Shown here piece after piece: positions 52,282 to 62,972 of a stretch of DNA of 64,000 nucleotides (the first letter of the stretch is position 1; every line of letters begins with the position of its first letter). The DNA comes from Bradyrhizobiaceae bacterium Ga0074131 (GTDB taxonomy: Bacteria > Pseudomonadota > Alphaproteobacteria > Rhizobiales > Xanthobacteraceae). The notes beneath the pieces are model-generated. The model ran no database searches. It was not told the origin of the DNA and was given only the letters and a program-made list of their open reading frames with translations. The DNA lies in the NCBI GenBank assembly GCA_001464035.1, contig LNEC01000004.1, positions 1 through 64,000 on the forward strand, read 5' to 3'. The translations under genes and the position numbers were made by a program.

Positions 52282-52648
52282 CCATCCGGAACTTGAACGC
52301 ATCGGAGAATTGCCGAATGTTGCGCGGCTTGGCATGGATCAGATTCGTAACGAGTATCAGATGTCGCGAGTACACCTCAGCCAACCGATTGACCCTTTCC
52401 CTTTTCTCGACGGAACACTCGTACCGGTATGTATCGTGATCGCGCGTAAGAAAGCCGTCGGCACATAATAGCGCGAGCGCGCGAACGATGTCGTCTTCGG
52501 GGGCATACAGTCGTCGGGCTATCAAGGAAGCTGTCCATGAATCGGCTGGGTTTGCCCGCAAGAGCAACAGGGCCTCCAGCTGCGCAACAGAATCGATATG
52601 TCGCTGTATCAGATCCAGCACGACGTCGGGCACCAGCTCGTCGGGCAT
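52274..52648 (-). CDS. Winged-helix-like conserved hypothetical protein
   Basis: 124 residues. LRANPADSWTASLIARRLYA, then EDDIVRALALLCADGFLTRD has the look of a winged helix-turn-helix with a wing strand (TYRYECS). It is followed by a C-terminal helix. Leads an operon with two DUF5985 membrane proteins, a combination seen in Bradyrhizobium. DNA binding is inferred. Confidence 0.7.
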   Translation of the reverse strand: MPDELVPDVVLDLIQRHIDSVAQLEALLLLRANPADSWTASLIARRLYAPEDDIVRALALLCADGFLTRDHDTYRYECSVEKRERVNRLAEVYSRHLILVTNLIHAKPRNIRQFSDAFKFRMDD

Positions 52649-52878
52649 CGAAGTCTCGTCCCAAAGTTCGATTGCCGAGGCGTGCGAGTTGTATATGCGG
52701 ATTGAGCACGCCTGCCCGCTGGCGTGAGCCGAATGGAAGCCATAAATGCTGCAAGCAGTATTGGCAAGAATTTCAGTCAGGGAACCTTTGTTAGAGCGTT
52801 ATCCACGCCTTTACGCGCGGCGGCGCGGCGGAACTATCTTCCGAAGCACAGATTGTCTTGCGAAATCGGAGAATATGC

Positions 52879-53100
52879 ATGGCACGGAAATATTCGAAGA
52901 AAGCATCGGCCAAGGTCGGGCGCGCGATGAAGAAGCGAAAGGTCGGGACTCTGAAGAGCGGACGATCCGGCAAGAAAGTTACCAGCCGCAAGCAGGCGAT
53001 CGCGATCGGCCTTTCCGAAGCGCGCAGGGAAGGCAAGAAGGTGCCAAAGAAGGCCGCGAAGAAACGCAAGACCGCGAAGAAGCGCAAGGCGAAGAAGTAG
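52879..53100 (+). CDS. DUF6496 small basic protein
   Basis: 73 residues from ATG 52879 with GGAGAA upstream. Extremely Lys/Arg/Ala rich, beginning MARKYSKKASAKVGRAMKKR, with an AIGLSEARREGKKVPKKA segment typical of DUF6496. Probably nucleic-acid binding; the Lys-rich tail is histone H1-like. Confidence 0.8.
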   Translation: MARKYSKKASAKVGRAMKKRKVGTLKSGRSGKKVTSRKQAIAIGLSEARREGKKVPKKAAKKRKTAKKRKAKK

Positions 53101-53810
53101 GAAGGCGGCAACTCTTCTCTTCATCGCGACGCCGGCTACGCCGAGAGCATCGTGGGGTCGCGCGCAAGGCGTGTCACCACGTCAAGTGTCGGACGTTCAT
53201 CGCCGTGCCGTCGTCCTCTCCTCCCACGGACAAGCAGGACCGCCAAGCACGTCCGATAGCGGTTTTTGGGAACTGAAATCGCCTGCGCGTCAGGCGAATG
53301 TGACTACCCGGCGGGCAAATCAGTTGCTCCAGCAGATTTCCTGTCCAGCCCCATCCGAAAAAATATTCTGCTTTTCCGAAATACAAATCACCGCTATATC
53401 TATCGCCATCCCGTCCCATCAAGGGGCGTTGCGCAACGTACCGGCGCGGGGCGGGGTGCGGTGGACGGGGATGGCGCACCTGACGAGGGCGCCTGAAGCG
53501 GACGGCGAAATCGTGTGGTCCTGACACCCTCACGCTGGTGTCAAGTTCGCGCTCACGCGCGCGGGCGACGGTGGCAAGAGTGCAAGGCTCACCGAGGAGA
53601 GCGCGTATAAGCCGTAACCCATCGCGCAGGGAAGGCCGGATTGCCTCCGCTGAACCTGTATGCTCGTGTGCGCAATCTCGTACACTTATTGCACACGAGA
53701 CCGCGGGTGCAGCGCGCACCCAGAGGGCGACGAACTCGATGGCAAAGCTCGGGCGAATGGCGCCGCGAGATCGTGAAGCCGCGTTCGCAGGGACGACGGC
53801 CATGCCTCGC
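53101..53810. repeat. Gene-free stretch containing a dispersed repeat with hairpins
   Basis: No supported gene in 710 bases; the frames in both directions are Arg/Pro-rich. From about 53525 the sequence resembles a long intergenic repeat I recall in Bradyrhizobiaceae (CCTCACGCTGGTGTCAAGTT, CGGGCGACGGTGGCAAGAGT). It includes a stem CTCGTGTGCGCAAT (53663-53676) with ATTGCACACGAG (53688-53699), broken by a 2-base bulge, and a following GGGTGC/GCACCC hairpin. Confidence 0.5.
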
Positions 53811-54692
53811 TCACCCCGCCTTGCGCGCCCGTGCCGCCGAGCGATGCGCTTTCTTGGCGGGACGCGACACCGTGCGTCGCGTCGGAGCATGACGGCCTCG
53901 CTTGGCGGATGTCTTGCCCTTCAGGCTCTGCTTCAGCGCTTCCATCAGGCTGATGACGTTGTCCGCCTTCTCGTCGGGCTCGGCGGCCTTGACCGGCTTG
54001 CCGGCCGCCTTGCGCCGCACCAGCGTCTTCAAGGCATTCTCGTATTCGTCCTTGAATTTCGAAGGGTCGAAATGCGAGGCCTTGCTGTCGAGGATGTGGC
54101 TCGCCAGTTCGACCATGTCCTTCGAGATTTTGGGGCTCTTGATGTCGTTGAAATAGTCGCCTTCGTCACGCAGCTCATAGGGGTAGCGCAGCGTGGTGCC
54201 GAGCAGGCCTTTGCCGAGTGGCTCGATCGCGATGATGTGCTCGCGATTGGTCAGCACGATGCGCGCCAGCGCGACGCGGTCCTGGTCCTTCATGGCGTCG
54301 CGGATCACCGCGAAGGCGTCGATGCCGGCCTTGCCGTCGGGCGCGATGTAATAGGGGTTGTTGAGATAGCGCTTGTCGATCTCGTCCCTCGGCACGAAAC
54401 TATCGATGTCGATGGTATGATTGCTTTCGATCTGGACGGCCTCCAGTTCTTCCTTCTCGATCTCGACGTACTCGCCCTTTTTCAGCTCATAGCCGCGACC
54501 CTTCTGGTCGCTTTCGACGACGTCGCCCGTCTCCGCGTCGACCATCTGCTGCTTCAGCCGGTTGCCGGTCTCCTTGTTGATCATGTGGAAGCGGGTTTTC
54601 TCTGATGAGGTCGAGGCCGGATAGAGCACGACCGGACAGGACACGAGGGAAAGCTTCAGGGAGCCTTTCCAGTAGGCGCGCGGCGGGGCCAT
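53811..54692 (-). CDS. ku: Bacterial Ku protein
   Basis: 293 residues. Family segments: MAPPRAYWKGSLKLSLVSCP at the start, LYPASTSSEK, YELKKGEYVEIEKEELEAVQ (about 69-88), and DALxxx-type core VALARIVLTNREHIIAIEP (about 141-159). The C-terminus is a Lys/Arg-rich tail (TSAKRGRHAPTRRTVSRPAK). Homodimeric ring that binds DNA ends and recruits LigD. Divergent from ligD, with 136 bp between them. Confidence 0.95.
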   Translation of the reverse strand: MAPPRAYWKGSLKLSLVSCPVVLYPASTSSEKTRFHMINKETGNRLKQQMVDAETGDVVESDQKGRGYELKKGEYVEIEKEELEAVQIESNHTIDIDSFVPRDEIDKRYLNNPYYIAPDGKAGIDAFAVIRDAMKDQDRVALARIVLTNREHIIAIEPLGKGLLGTTLRYPYELRDEGDYFNDIKSPKISKDMVELASHILDSKASHFDPSKFKDEYENALKTLVRRKAAGKPVKAAEPDEKADNVISLMEALKQSLKGKTSAKRGRHAPTRRTVSRPAKKAHRSAARARKAG

Positions 54693-54828
54693 GTTCTCTC
54701 CAAGCCGTTAGGTGTTCGGAATAATTCGGCGCGAACGCATTCGGGAACTTGAACGGCAATTGAGGGTTTTGGTTCCAGGCTCTAAAATCGGCGGCAGGCG
54801 CCGGTGCTCAGTTGTGTAGGATCTGATC

Positions 54829-57498
54829 GTGTCACTCAGGAATCTGTCCACCTATCGCAAGATGCGCGATTTCGAGAAGACGGCTGAGCCCTCGGGCGAG
54901 GCCGAGGTGGCGCCGTCGAAGCGCCGACGTTTTGTCATTCAGAAGCATGACGCGACTCGGCTGCACTACGATCTCAGGCTCGAGTTCGACGGCGTGTTCA
55001 AATCCTGGGCCGTGACAAAAGGGCCGTCGCTCGATCCCCACGACAAGCGGTTGGCGGTGGAGGTGGAAGACCATCCGCTCGACTACGGCGATTTCGAAGG
55101 CACCATTCCGGAAGACCAGTATGGCGGCGGCACGGTGCAGCTGTGGGATCGCGGCTATTGGGAATCCGACGATCCCGAGCGCGGCTTCAGGAAGGGCGAC
55201 CTCAAATTCACGCTTCATGGCGACAAGCTGCGTGGCAGCTGGGTGCTGGTGCGGATGCGCCACGACCGCCATGGTGGCAAGCGGACCAACTGGCTGCTGA
55301 TCAAGCATCGCGACGATTTCGCCAGGGAAGGCAAGGCCAACGACATCCTCGACGCCGATCAATCGGTTGCGTCGGGACGATCGATGGACCAGATCGCCGC
55401 CGGCAAGGGCAGGGCGCCGACGCCGTTCATGCTGGCGAAGGCCGGTCGAGGCAAGGCCGACGCGGTGTGGAATTCGAACCGGGGCGATGCCGCCGACGCG
55501 CGCGCCGACAAGAAAGCCGCGGCGAGATCCGCGCCGGCCAAAGCGTCCGCGAAGGCGACCAAAGGCAAAAAGGGCGCTGCGATGCCGGATTTCGTCGCGC
55601 CCGAGCTCTGCACGCTGGTCGACCGTCCGCCCGGCAACGAGGGCTGGTGTCACGAGATCAAGTTCGACGGCTACCGCGTGCAATTGCGTGTGGGAGACGG
55701 CAAGGCCACGCTAAAGACCCGCAAGGGGCTGGATTGGACCGACAAGTTTCAGGCGATCGCGAAAGCGGGAAGCGCGCTGCCCGACGCCTTGATTGACGGC
55801 GAGATCGTTGCGCTCGATCACAACGGCGCGCCGGATTTTTCCACGCTGCAGGCCGCGATTTCCGACGGCAAGACCGGAGACCTGATCTTCTTTGCGTTCG
55901 ATCTGCTGTTTGCCGATGGCGAGGATCTTCGCCGGCTGCCGCTCCGCGAACGCAAGCAGCGATTGAAGAAAATGCTGGAGGCGCGAGCGAAAACCGAGAA
56001 CAAGCTGGTCCGTTATGTCGAGCATTTTGAGAGCGGCGGCGACGCAATCCTGCAGTCGGCCTGCAAACTGTCGCTGGAGGGCATCGTCTCCAAGAAACTC
56101 GACGCGCCGTATCGCTCCGGCCGCTCCGAGAACTGGACCAAGGCAAAGTGCCGCGCCGGGCATGAGGTGGTGCTGGGCGGCTGGAAGACCACCAACGGCA
56201 AATTCCGCTCGCTGATGGCCGGCGTCTATCGCGGCGATCATCTTGCCTTTGTCGGCATGGTCGGGACCGGGTTCGGCCAGGACACGGTGCGGCGGATCAT
56301 GCCGGCGCTGAAAGCGGCAGCTTCGGACAAGAGCCCGTTCGGCGGCACGAATGCGCCGAGAAAGACCCGCGACGTGCACTGGCTTAAGCCGGAGCTCGTC
56401 GCCGAGATCGAGTTCGCCGGCTTCACCGACGGCGGCAATATCCGGCAGGCGGCGTTCAAGGGACTGCGCCAAGACAAGCCTGCCGACGAGGTGGAGGCGG
56501 AAAAGCCGGCCATGACCCAAATTGCCAAGCCGACTGCAACGGGCGCGGCCAAATCCGGCAAGACGAAGCCACGTCCGCCGCTGGCCACCGGAAGAACCGC
56601 CGAGGTGATGGGCGTCGTTATCTCGAAACCCGACAAGGAGCTGTGGCCGGACGCCGGCGACGGCAAGGGCGTGACCAAGCTCGATCTCGCCCGGTATTTC
56701 GAAGCGGTGGGCGGCTGGATGATCGGCCACCTGAAGGGCCGGCCGTGCTCGGTGGTCCGGGCGCCCGACGGCATCGGCGGCGAAACCTTCTTCCAGCGCC
56801 ACGCGATGCCGGGGACGTCGAACCTGCTGGAGCTCGTGAAAGTATCCGGCGACCGCAAACCTTACTTGCAGATCGATCGGGTCGAGGGTCTCGCGGCGGT
56901 GGCGCAGCTCGGCGGCCTTGAATTGCATCCCTGGAACTGCGCGCCGGATGCGCCTGACGTGCCGGGGCGGCTGGTGTTCGATCTCGATCCGGCGCCGGAC
57001 GTCGAGTTTTCAGACGTTATCGAGGCCGCCAAGCAAATGCGGCAGCATCTCGCCGAACTCGGCATGGAGAGCTTCTGCAAGACCACCGGCGGCAAGGGCT
57101 TGCATGTGGTGACGCCACTGGCCTATGGCGCCAGGGACAAGGTGACGTGGAAGGAGGCAAAGGCGTTTGCCCAAGGCGTTTGTCAGTGGATGGCGAACGA
57201 CCAACCCGAGCGTTATCTGCTCAACATGTCGAAGAAGTTGCGCAAGGGAAAGATCTTCCTCGACTACCTCCGCAACGATCGCATGGCCACCGCCGTGGCG
57301 GTACTGTCGCCGCGCGCGCGCGCCGGCGCGACGGTGTCGATGCCGGTGACCTGGGCGCAGGTGCGCGGCGATCTTGATCCCAAACGTTACACCGTGCGCA
57401 CCGTGCCCGCACTGATCGCACGGACCAAGGCGTGGCAAGGCTATGATGACGCGGCATCATCGATCAAGGTCGCTATCAGGAAACTGGCGGGGAAGTAG
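54829..57498 (+). CDS. ligD: Multifunctional non-homologous end-joining ligase LigD
   Basis: 889 residues from GTG 54829, set by the conserved [18 protein letters not shown] opening. Domain order: 3'-phosphoesterase ([18 protein letters not shown] at about 36-53, [12 protein letters not shown]), ATP-dependent ligase ([11 protein letters not shown], with the adenylated Lys at about 278; LIDGEIVAL), and primase-like polymerase ([36 protein letters not shown] at about 714). All three activities of NHEJ repair are present. A Lys/Ala linker (about 225-245) joins the first two domains. Confidence 0.95.
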   Translation: MSLRNLSTYRKMRDFEKTAEPSGEAEVAPSKRRRFVIQKHDATRLHYDLRLEFDGVFKSWAVTKGPSLDPHDKRLAVEVEDHPLDYGDFEGTIPEDQYGGGTVQLWDRGYWESDDPERGFRKGDLKFTLHGDKLRGSWVLVRMRHDRHGGKRTNWLLIKHRDDFAREGKANDILDADQSVASGRSMDQIAAGKGRAPTPFMLAKAGRGKADAVWNSNRGDAADARADKKAAARSAPAKASAKATKGKKGAAMPDFVAPELCTLVDRPPGNEGWCHEIKFDGYRVQLRVGDGKATLKTRKGLDWTDKFQAIAKAGSALPDALIDGEIVALDHNGAPDFSTLQAAISDGKTGDLIFFAFDLLFADGEDLRRLPLRERKQRLKKMLEARAKTENKLVRYVEHFESGGDAILQSACKLSLEGIVSKKLDAPYRSGRSENWTKAKCRAGHEVVLGGWKTTNGKFRSLMAGVYRGDHLAFVGMVGTGFGQDTVRRIMPALKAAASDKSPFGGTNAPRKTRDVHWLKPELVAEIEFAGFTDGGNIRQAAFKGLRQDKPADEVEAEKPAMTQIAKPTATGAAKSGKTKPRPPLATGRTAEVMGVVISKPDKELWPDAGDGKGVTKLDLARYFEAVGGWMIGHLKGRPCSVVRAPDGIGGETFFQRHAMPGTSNLLELVKVSGDRKPYLQIDRVEGLAAVAQLGGLELHPWNCAPDAPDVPGRLVFDLDPAPDVEFSDVIEAAKQMRQHLAELGMESFCKTTGGKGLHVVTPLAYGARDKVTWKEAKAFAQGVCQWMANDQPERYLLNMSKKLRKGKIFLDYLRNDRMATAVAVLSPRARAGATVSMPVTWAQVRGDLDPKRYTVRTVPALIARTKAWQGYDDAASSIKVAIRKLAGK

Positions 57499-57525
57499 CG
57501 ACGAGAAGACGTGAGCGCGCGAACT

Positions 57526-57560
57526 GGGTGGGCACGGCGCCACAGCGAAGTTGCCCACCC
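57526..57560. terminator. Inverted repeat between ligD and the DUF3309 gene
   Basis: GGGTGGGCA (57526-57534) pairs with TGCCCACCC (57552-57560) around a 17-base loop. It lies between convergent gene ends and may be a bidirectional terminator; the sequence type is a repeated element in this genus. No T-run follows. Confidence 0.45.
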
Positions 57561-57573
57561 TGCGAAAGCGGAT

Positions 57574-57738
57574 CTACAGCTTCCCGAGCAGAAGCAGGAT
57601 CAGCAGGATGACGATGACGAGGCCGAGGCCGCCGCCGCCGTAATAACCGGTGCCGTAGAACGGGCCGCCGCCGATGCCGCTGAAGCCGCCGAGCAGCAGT
57701 ATAACAAGAATAATTAGAATGATCGTTCCGATTGACAT
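57574..57738 (-). CDS. DUF3309 family small membrane protein
   Basis: 54 residues from ATG 57738 with GGAGG upstream. MSIGTIILIILVILLLGGF span, a Gly/Tyr-rich middle (FYGTGYYGGGG), and a second span ending LLLGKL. Typical DUF3309 layout. Function unknown, often stress-related. Confidence 0.8.
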   Translation of the reverse strand: MSIGTIILIILVILLLGGFSGIGGGPFYGTGYYGGGGLGLVIVILLILLLLGKL

Positions 57739-57898
57739 GTGGCATCTCCTCCCGGCAGCGGGCATCTGTTGCTCTGCCTTCAACCGGAAAACAAACGGGA
57801 ACCCATAAGGTTCCATATTTGAAACCGCAAATCGCATCGCCCTTTCATTCGAACGATGGAGGCTTACATGAGTTCAAGTCAGCTGGAGGATTGGAAGA

Positions 57899-58210
57899 AT
57901 GTCCGCACCGCTCGTGGTTTCAATTCCGCATCGCCTCGGCCGCGAAGAGGCGACCCGGCGCTTGAAAGCGGGATTGACGCGGGCCACGTCCAGCGTCCCG
58001 GTGCTGAAAGTCGATGAGGAGAGGTGGGAACAGGATCGCATGATCTTCCGTATCCGCGCACTTGGACAGGCGGCGTCGGGTCATCTCGATGTGGCGGACG
58101 ATCACGTTCGGCTGGAAGTCACCTTGCCCTGGCTGTTGCAGCGATTTGCCCAAGCGGCGCAGGTCGCGATCAGGAAGCGCGGCGATCTGCTGCTGACCAA
58201 GAAGAGCTGA
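57899..58210 (+). CDS. Polyhydroxyalkanoic acid system family protein
   Basis: 103 residues. VSIPHRLGREEATRRLKAGL at about 7-26, then a central strand region (GQAASGHLDVADDHVRLEVT) and LPWLLQRFAQAAQVAIRKRG at about 76-95, as in the PHA granule-region family. Small cytoplasmic protein linked to polyester granules. GAGGA lies about 10-14 bases upstream of the ATG. Confidence 0.85.
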   Translation: MSAPLVVSIPHRLGREEATRRLKAGLTRATSSVPVLKVDEERWEQDRMIFRIRALGQAASGHLDVADDHVRLEVTLPWLLQRFAQAAQVAIRKRGDLLLTKKS

Positions 58211-58407
58211 CGCAGCGCGATCGAGGGGGCACGGCAACATCTGGTTGTAAAAGTCTGCGAACCCGATGTCCTGTTAACCTGTTGGTAACCAATAATCGCG
58301 AAAATCAAAGCTTGCGGGAGAAGGGAACCGACGTCGTCGTCGGCACAACATCCGCAAGGCCGTCCGGCCGTTCGATCCCGGGCGGCCTTCCGCGTTTCGC
58401 GCGGGCT

Positions 58408-61209
58408 TCACCCGCGCACACGCTTTGGCGCCGGCTTCGAAACGCCTTCAACCCTACCCCTCAACACCGCGACGGGCAGATCGCGGAACAGCCGGGAAAG
58501 CGGCACTTCGGGTGCGCCGGCCGCATCGGTGATGCCTTCCAGGGAATAGTCCTTGAGGTTGACCGCGGCATCAATGGCTTCCGCGCGCGGCCATGTCCGG
58601 CCGCCTTGCGAGAACGCGGCGAGTGATTTTCCCACGACCGTTATCACGGCGTCGCCGCCGCGGCGGCGCGCGAAGGCGATCACGTGGTCGCGGTGCTCGC
58701 CCCTGACCTCGAGAGGTGCGTAGTCGCCATGTGCGAACAGTTCGGCAAGATCGGTCCGCAGCTTCAGGAGGTGGCGGGTCCAGGCCAGCTTGATATGACC
58801 GTCCGGCCAATGCTGCGTGAGATCAGCCCAATCCGGATTGTCCAATGCGGCCAATGCCGCGGCGCGCTGGGCAAAATTCACCGCCCGCCGGTTATCGGGA
58901 TCGACCAGCGACAGATCCCAGAACTCGGTGCCTTGATAGAAGTCCGGCACGCCGGGCATCATCGCCTTCAGGGTGATCTGACTCAGCGAATTCAGCGCCC
59001 CCAGCAGCGCGACGCGCCTGGCCAGGGTTTCGATCGAACCGAGAAACTCGGCAGAGGCCCCGCGATCCAGAATTCGTCCGATAAAGGCCCGCAATCCTGC
59101 CTCATAGGCCTGATTCGGATTGAGCCAGCTGGTTTCCTGCTTGCCCTCACGCGCCGCCTTCAGCGCATAGGCCTGCATCCGCTCGGGAAACGTGCCGTCC
59201 AACCCCCCCACCGGCCAAGCGCCGAGCAGCGCCTGGTAGAGCATGTATTCGAACGCAGCCGACGGGGCGCGCATGTCACCTTCGATCACGAGATGCGGCG
59301 CGTTCAGGATCTTCCACCGTCCCACCGAGCTGGTCCATTCGCCCGGAAGCTCGGCCAGCGCCAGGATACGCGCGCGCGCATCCTCGCCGCGTTTGGTGTC
59401 GTGCGTGGCGGTCGCTGTCATGCCGTGCGGCCACTCGCTGGCGCGGCTTCGCATCATGTCGTGGAATGCGTCGATGGAGAGCGCCCTGGCGGACGGATCG
59501 CCGCCGACCTCGTTGAGCGCGAGCAGGCGGTGATAGCGGTAGAACGCGGTATCTTCCAGCGACTTCGCCATCAGGGGCCCGGTAAACTGCTGCACCTTCA
59601 AGGCGAAGCGGCGTACCCGCGACGCGCTGTGTGCGGCCCGGCCCGGCCCGATCAGGTCCATGGTCAGCGTGTCGCGCAGGAAATCAAAGATGCCGTCGTC
59701 GGCAGCGAACCAGTCCGCGCGCGCCTTTTCGATCGTCGCCGAGATCAGTGCGCGATCATGGGCCGATGGCGCGGCTGAGGTCAGATAGGTGCGATAGACC
59801 GGAAAATGCAGCACATAGAGTTCAAGCGCCTGTCGCAAGCTGTCGGCGGAATAGTCGCGGGTGGAATAGTGTCCGCCGGCGATCCGCGCCAGCAGACGAG
59901 TCAGCACGGTGAATTCGCTGGCCAGCAAGGTCTCCAGCACCCTCCGCTTGGCATCCTTCAGGACCGGCTCCAGCCTGGGCGAGGTATTGCTGACCTGCCG
60001 CCACGCCTCGTCAAGCGGATCGAGGCCGTTGCCGTCGATCAGCACCTGCGTGATCACATTCATCCATTCATAGCCTGTCGTGCCGTGGACGCCCGGGAAG
60101 GGACGCAGTTTCTCGTGTTCGCCGAGGATTTTCTCTATCACCAGATAGAACGGCTTGGAGTCCTTGGCCTGCGCAGTTCGGATCAGGCCACGCAACCGCT
60201 GGAAATACTGCGCGGGGTCGCGCAGCCCATCGATGTGATCGAGCCGCAGGCCCTGCAGGCGGCCTTCCGCGATCAGCTTCCTGACCAGGCGGTGGATGGC
60301 GTCGAACGTGCCGGCGTCTTCGACGCGCAGTCCGGCTAGCGTATTGACGTCGAAGAAGCGCCGGTAGTTGATGTCGCTGGAAGCTAACCTCCAATGACCG
60401 AGCTTGTAGTGCTGGCGCTCCAGCAGCTGATGCAGGGCGTGAACCTGCGCGGGCCGATCCGGTCCCGCCCGATAGGCCTGCAGCCCGCGTGCGATCAAGT
60501 CAGCGCCGCCGACGATCCCCTTCAATTCCGCCTTGAAGGCGGGTGCTTCCTTGCGGTTGGGATGCCGTAATCCCTTGTAGCGCGCCGCCAGTTCGAGAAG
60601 CCGCTTTCCGGCAACGTTGGCTTCCGCCCCGGCTTCCTTCACGGCGCTGCGCAGGATCTCGCTGTAGCGCTCGGGGGCGATCGGCAGCCGGTGTTCGAAG
60701 TACCAGGCGGAAAAGCTGCCTTCGTCGGCGTCATAGCGGAGTTCGATCTCGCCGCTCTCCAGTGCCTGCCCGTAAGACGAGCCGATGATCGGCAGCAGCA
60801 CGCCCCCCCTGGCGCGGTACGGCAGTTGGTCCCAGTCGATATCGAACGAGGCTGCGTGGGGCGAGGCCGGACCCCATTCCAGCACGTCGAGCCACCAGGG
60901 ATTGTCGGCGAAATGGACGCCGACATGGTTGGGAACGAAATCGAGGATCAGGCCCAGACCGTGCCGCTGCAGCGCTTCGCTCAGTCGCTCAAAGCCGGCG
61001 TCGCCACCGAGTTCCGGATTGATCCTGGTGTGATCGACGATGTCATAGCCGTGGGTGGAGCCCTTGCGCGCCTTCATGAACGGCGACGCATAGAGATGGC
61101 TGATGCCGAGCGCCTCAAGATAGGGGACCACGGCGGCAGCGGCGTCGAAATTGAAATCGGCGGTGAGCTGCAGGCGATAGGTCGCGGTCGGAACGGCGGC
61201 TGGCATCAT
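58408..61209 (-). CDS. treY: Malto-oligosyltrehalose synthase TreY
   Basis: 933 residues from ATG 61209 (or 61206). GH13 features: ATYRLQLTADFNFDAA at the start, GISHLYASPFMKARKGSTHG (about 40-59), ILDFVPNHVG, LRLDHIDGLRDP (nucleophile Asp, about 323), and TATHDTKRGEDARARI (about 605). Converts the reducing end of maltodextrins to a trehalosyl group. The start overlaps the treZ stop. Confidence 0.93.
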   Translation of the reverse strand: MMPAAVPTATYRLQLTADFNFDAAAAVVPYLEALGISHLYASPFMKARKGSTHGYDIVDHTRINPELGGDAGFERLSEALQRHGLGLILDFVPNHVGVHFADNPWWLDVLEWGPASPHAASFDIDWDQLPYRARGGVLLPIIGSSYGQALESGEIELRYDADEGSFSAWYFEHRLPIAPERYSEILRSAVKEAGAEANVAGKRLLELAARYKGLRHPNRKEAPAFKAELKGIVGGADLIARGLQAYRAGPDRPAQVHALHQLLERQHYKLGHWRLASSDINYRRFFDVNTLAGLRVEDAGTFDAIHRLVRKLIAEGRLQGLRLDHIDGLRDPAQYFQRLRGLIRTAQAKDSKPFYLVIEKILGEHEKLRPFPGVHGTTGYEWMNVITQVLIDGNGLDPLDEAWRQVSNTSPRLEPVLKDAKRRVLETLLASEFTVLTRLLARIAGGHYSTRDYSADSLRQALELYVLHFPVYRTYLTSAAPSAHDRALISATIEKARADWFAADDGIFDFLRDTLTMDLIGPGRAAHSASRVRRFALKVQQFTGPLMAKSLEDTAFYRYHRLLALNEVGGDPSARALSIDAFHDMMRSRASEWPHGMTATATHDTKRGEDARARILALAELPGEWTSSVGRWKILNAPHLVIEGDMRAPSAAFEYMLYQALLGAWPVGGLDGTFPERMQAYALKAAREGKQETSWLNPNQAYEAGLRAFIGRILDRGASAEFLGSIETLARRVALLGALNSLSQITLKAMMPGVPDFYQGTEFWDLSLVDPDNRRAVNFAQRAAALAALDNPDWADLTQHWPDGHIKLAWTRHLLKLRTDLAELFAHGDYAPLEVRGEHRDHVIAFARRRGGDAVITVVGKSLAAFSQGGRTWPRAEAIDAAVNLKDYSLEGITDAAGAPEVPLSRLFRDLPVAVLRGRVEGVSKPAPKRVRG

Positions 61210-62972
61210 CGCAAATCCAGACGCCAGAACACCGACCATGGCGGGATCGAACCGGTGATCTCGCCGCCCCAGATCGGGATGCCTGCCGGTTCGATTTTCG
61301 GGCGGGAAACCTCGCCGTCCGACAGGTTGGCGTCAAGCCGGAGCGTTGCGCCATCGCCCATGCGCCAGCTCGCCGTCAGAAAACCGTTGTCCGCCGCATG
61401 CGCGTCGCCGAACGCCGCGCCCGAAAGCCGCGGAATGATTGATTCGCGCCGGATCGCGAGCAATTCCCGCACCAGCGCCAGCCGCCGTCGTCCGCTCGCC
61501 TCGTTGCGAGTGTCCCAATCCAGCACGGCGGATTCGGCGGTCGATGCGGCAAGCGGATCCGGGACGTTGTCGCCAAATGCCGCATAGGCACCGGCAAATT
61601 CCTTACGCCGACCGTCCCGCACCGCCTCGGCGAGCTCGCCTTCGAAATCGCAGAAGAACGGGAAGGGTGTCTTGGAGCCCCATTCCTCGCCCATGAACAG
61701 CATCGGCACCATCGGCGCCAGCAAAGTAATAGCAAGCGCGCCCTCGATAGCCTTCGTCCTGGCAATGCGTTCAAGCCGGTCGCCCAAGGCACGGTTGCCG
61801 ATCTGGTCGTGGTTCTGCAGAAAATTGACAAAGGCAACGGGCGCGAGCTGGCCGCTGGGCTCGCCGCGCAATTGCCCGCCGCGATGCCCGGAGGCTTCGC
61901 CCTGATAGACAAAGCCAGACGCCAGCGCCCGCGCAATATCCCGCAACGGCGATGATGCATAGTCGCCGTAGTAGCCGTGAGTTTCCTTCGTCAGAAGCAC
62001 GTGCCAGGCATGATGATAATCGTCGTTCCACTGCGCGCGGTAACTGCCGCGGGGGGGATCCTGCCCGGCGTCCAGCATGCTTGCCGCGTTGTCGTCGTTT
62101 TCCAGCACGAGATGAACATGCCTGCCGGTTTCGGTGGCGAGGTCCCCGACGGCGCGGCTGAGATCATGCAGCATCGAGATTTCGCCCAGTTCCGGAATCG
62201 CATGCACGGCATCCAGACGAAGCCCGTCGAAGCGGTATTCGCGCAGCCAGTACAGCGCATTCCCGATGGCGAAGGCGCGCACCTCCGGTACCCGGTAATC
62301 GATCGCGCTGCCCCACGGGGTCTGCGCCTCGGTGAAGAAGGCAGGCGCGTAGCGGCCGAGATAGTTCCCTTCGGGCCCGAAATGGTTATAGACCACGTCG
62401 AGAAACACCATCAGCCCGCGCAGATGCGCCTCATCGATCAGCGCCTTGAGATCGTCGGGACCTCCATAGCCGCTGTCGGGGGCGTACCACAGCACGCCGT
62501 CATAGCCCCAGTTGCGGGATCCGGCGAAATCCGCCAGCGGCATCAGCTCCAGCGCGGTAATGCCGGTTTCCACCAGATGATCGAGTTTGCCGATCATGGC
62601 ACGGTAGCTGCCTTCTCGTGTGAAGGTGCCGACATGGGTTTCCAGCAGGACGGTGTCCTGCCATGGCCGTCCGCGCCAGTCGCTCGCTCGCCACCGGTAG
62701 CTGGAATGATCGATCAACTCGCTCGGACCGTTGATGTCATCGGGCTGATATGCCGAGGCCGGATCGGGAACGTCGATCTCGTCGTCGATGCGGAATTTGT
62801 AGCGTGTGCCTGCCGTTACACCGGCGATTTCTAGGCAAAACCAGCCGTCTTTACCCCGCCGCATCGGTTTAGGTTCGTCCAGCAGCAGGTCGACACGTCT
62901 CGCGGCCGGCGCCCATAGTTGAAATGAGGCACCCTCCGGTGTCAGCCTGGCGCCGAACCGCCGCTCGTTCAT
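61206..62972 (-). CDS. treZ: Malto-oligosyltrehalose trehalohydrolase TreZ
   Basis: 588 residues from ATG 62972, which overlaps the glgX stop by 4 bp; the longer frame to 63260 is antisense shadow. N-terminal CBM48-like domain (FGARLTPEGASFQLWAPAAR). GH13 core: GLMVFLDVVYNHFGPEGNYL, DGLRLDAVHAI (nucleophile), VHLVLENDDN (acid), NFLQNHDQIGNRA. Releases trehalose from TreY product. Confidence 0.93.
   Translation of the reverse strand: MNERRFGARLTPEGASFQLWAPAARRVDLLLDEPKPMRRGKDGWFCLEIAGVTAGTRYKFRIDDEIDVPDPASAYQPDDINGPSELIDHSSYRWRASDWRGRPWQDTVLLETHVGTFTREGSYRAMIGKLDHLVETGITALELMPLADFAGSRNWGYDGVLWYAPDSGYGGPDDLKALIDEAHLRGLMVFLDVVYNHFGPEGNYLGRYAPAFFTEAQTPWGSAIDYRVPEVRAFAIGNALYWLREYRFDGLRLDAVHAIPELGEISMLHDLSRAVGDLATETGRHVHLVLENDDNAASMLDAGQDPPRGSYRAQWNDDYHHAWHVLLTKETHGYYGDYASSPLRDIARALASGFVYQGEASGHRGGQLRGEPSGQLAPVAFVNFLQNHDQIGNRALGDRLERIARTKAIEGALAITLLAPMVPMLFMGEEWGSKTPFPFFCDFEGELAEAVRDGRRKEFAGAYAAFGDNVPDPLAASTAESAVLDWDTRNEASGRRRLALVRELLAIRRESIIPRLSGAAFGDAHAADNGFLTASWRMGDGATLRLDANLSDGEVSRPKIEPAGIPIWGGEITGSIPPWSVFWRLDLR

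Noticed and set aside
53174..53890. 238-residue minus-strand frame in the gap before ku
   Set aside because: Arg/Pro-rich composition over a repeat region, no ribosome-binding site and no family motif.
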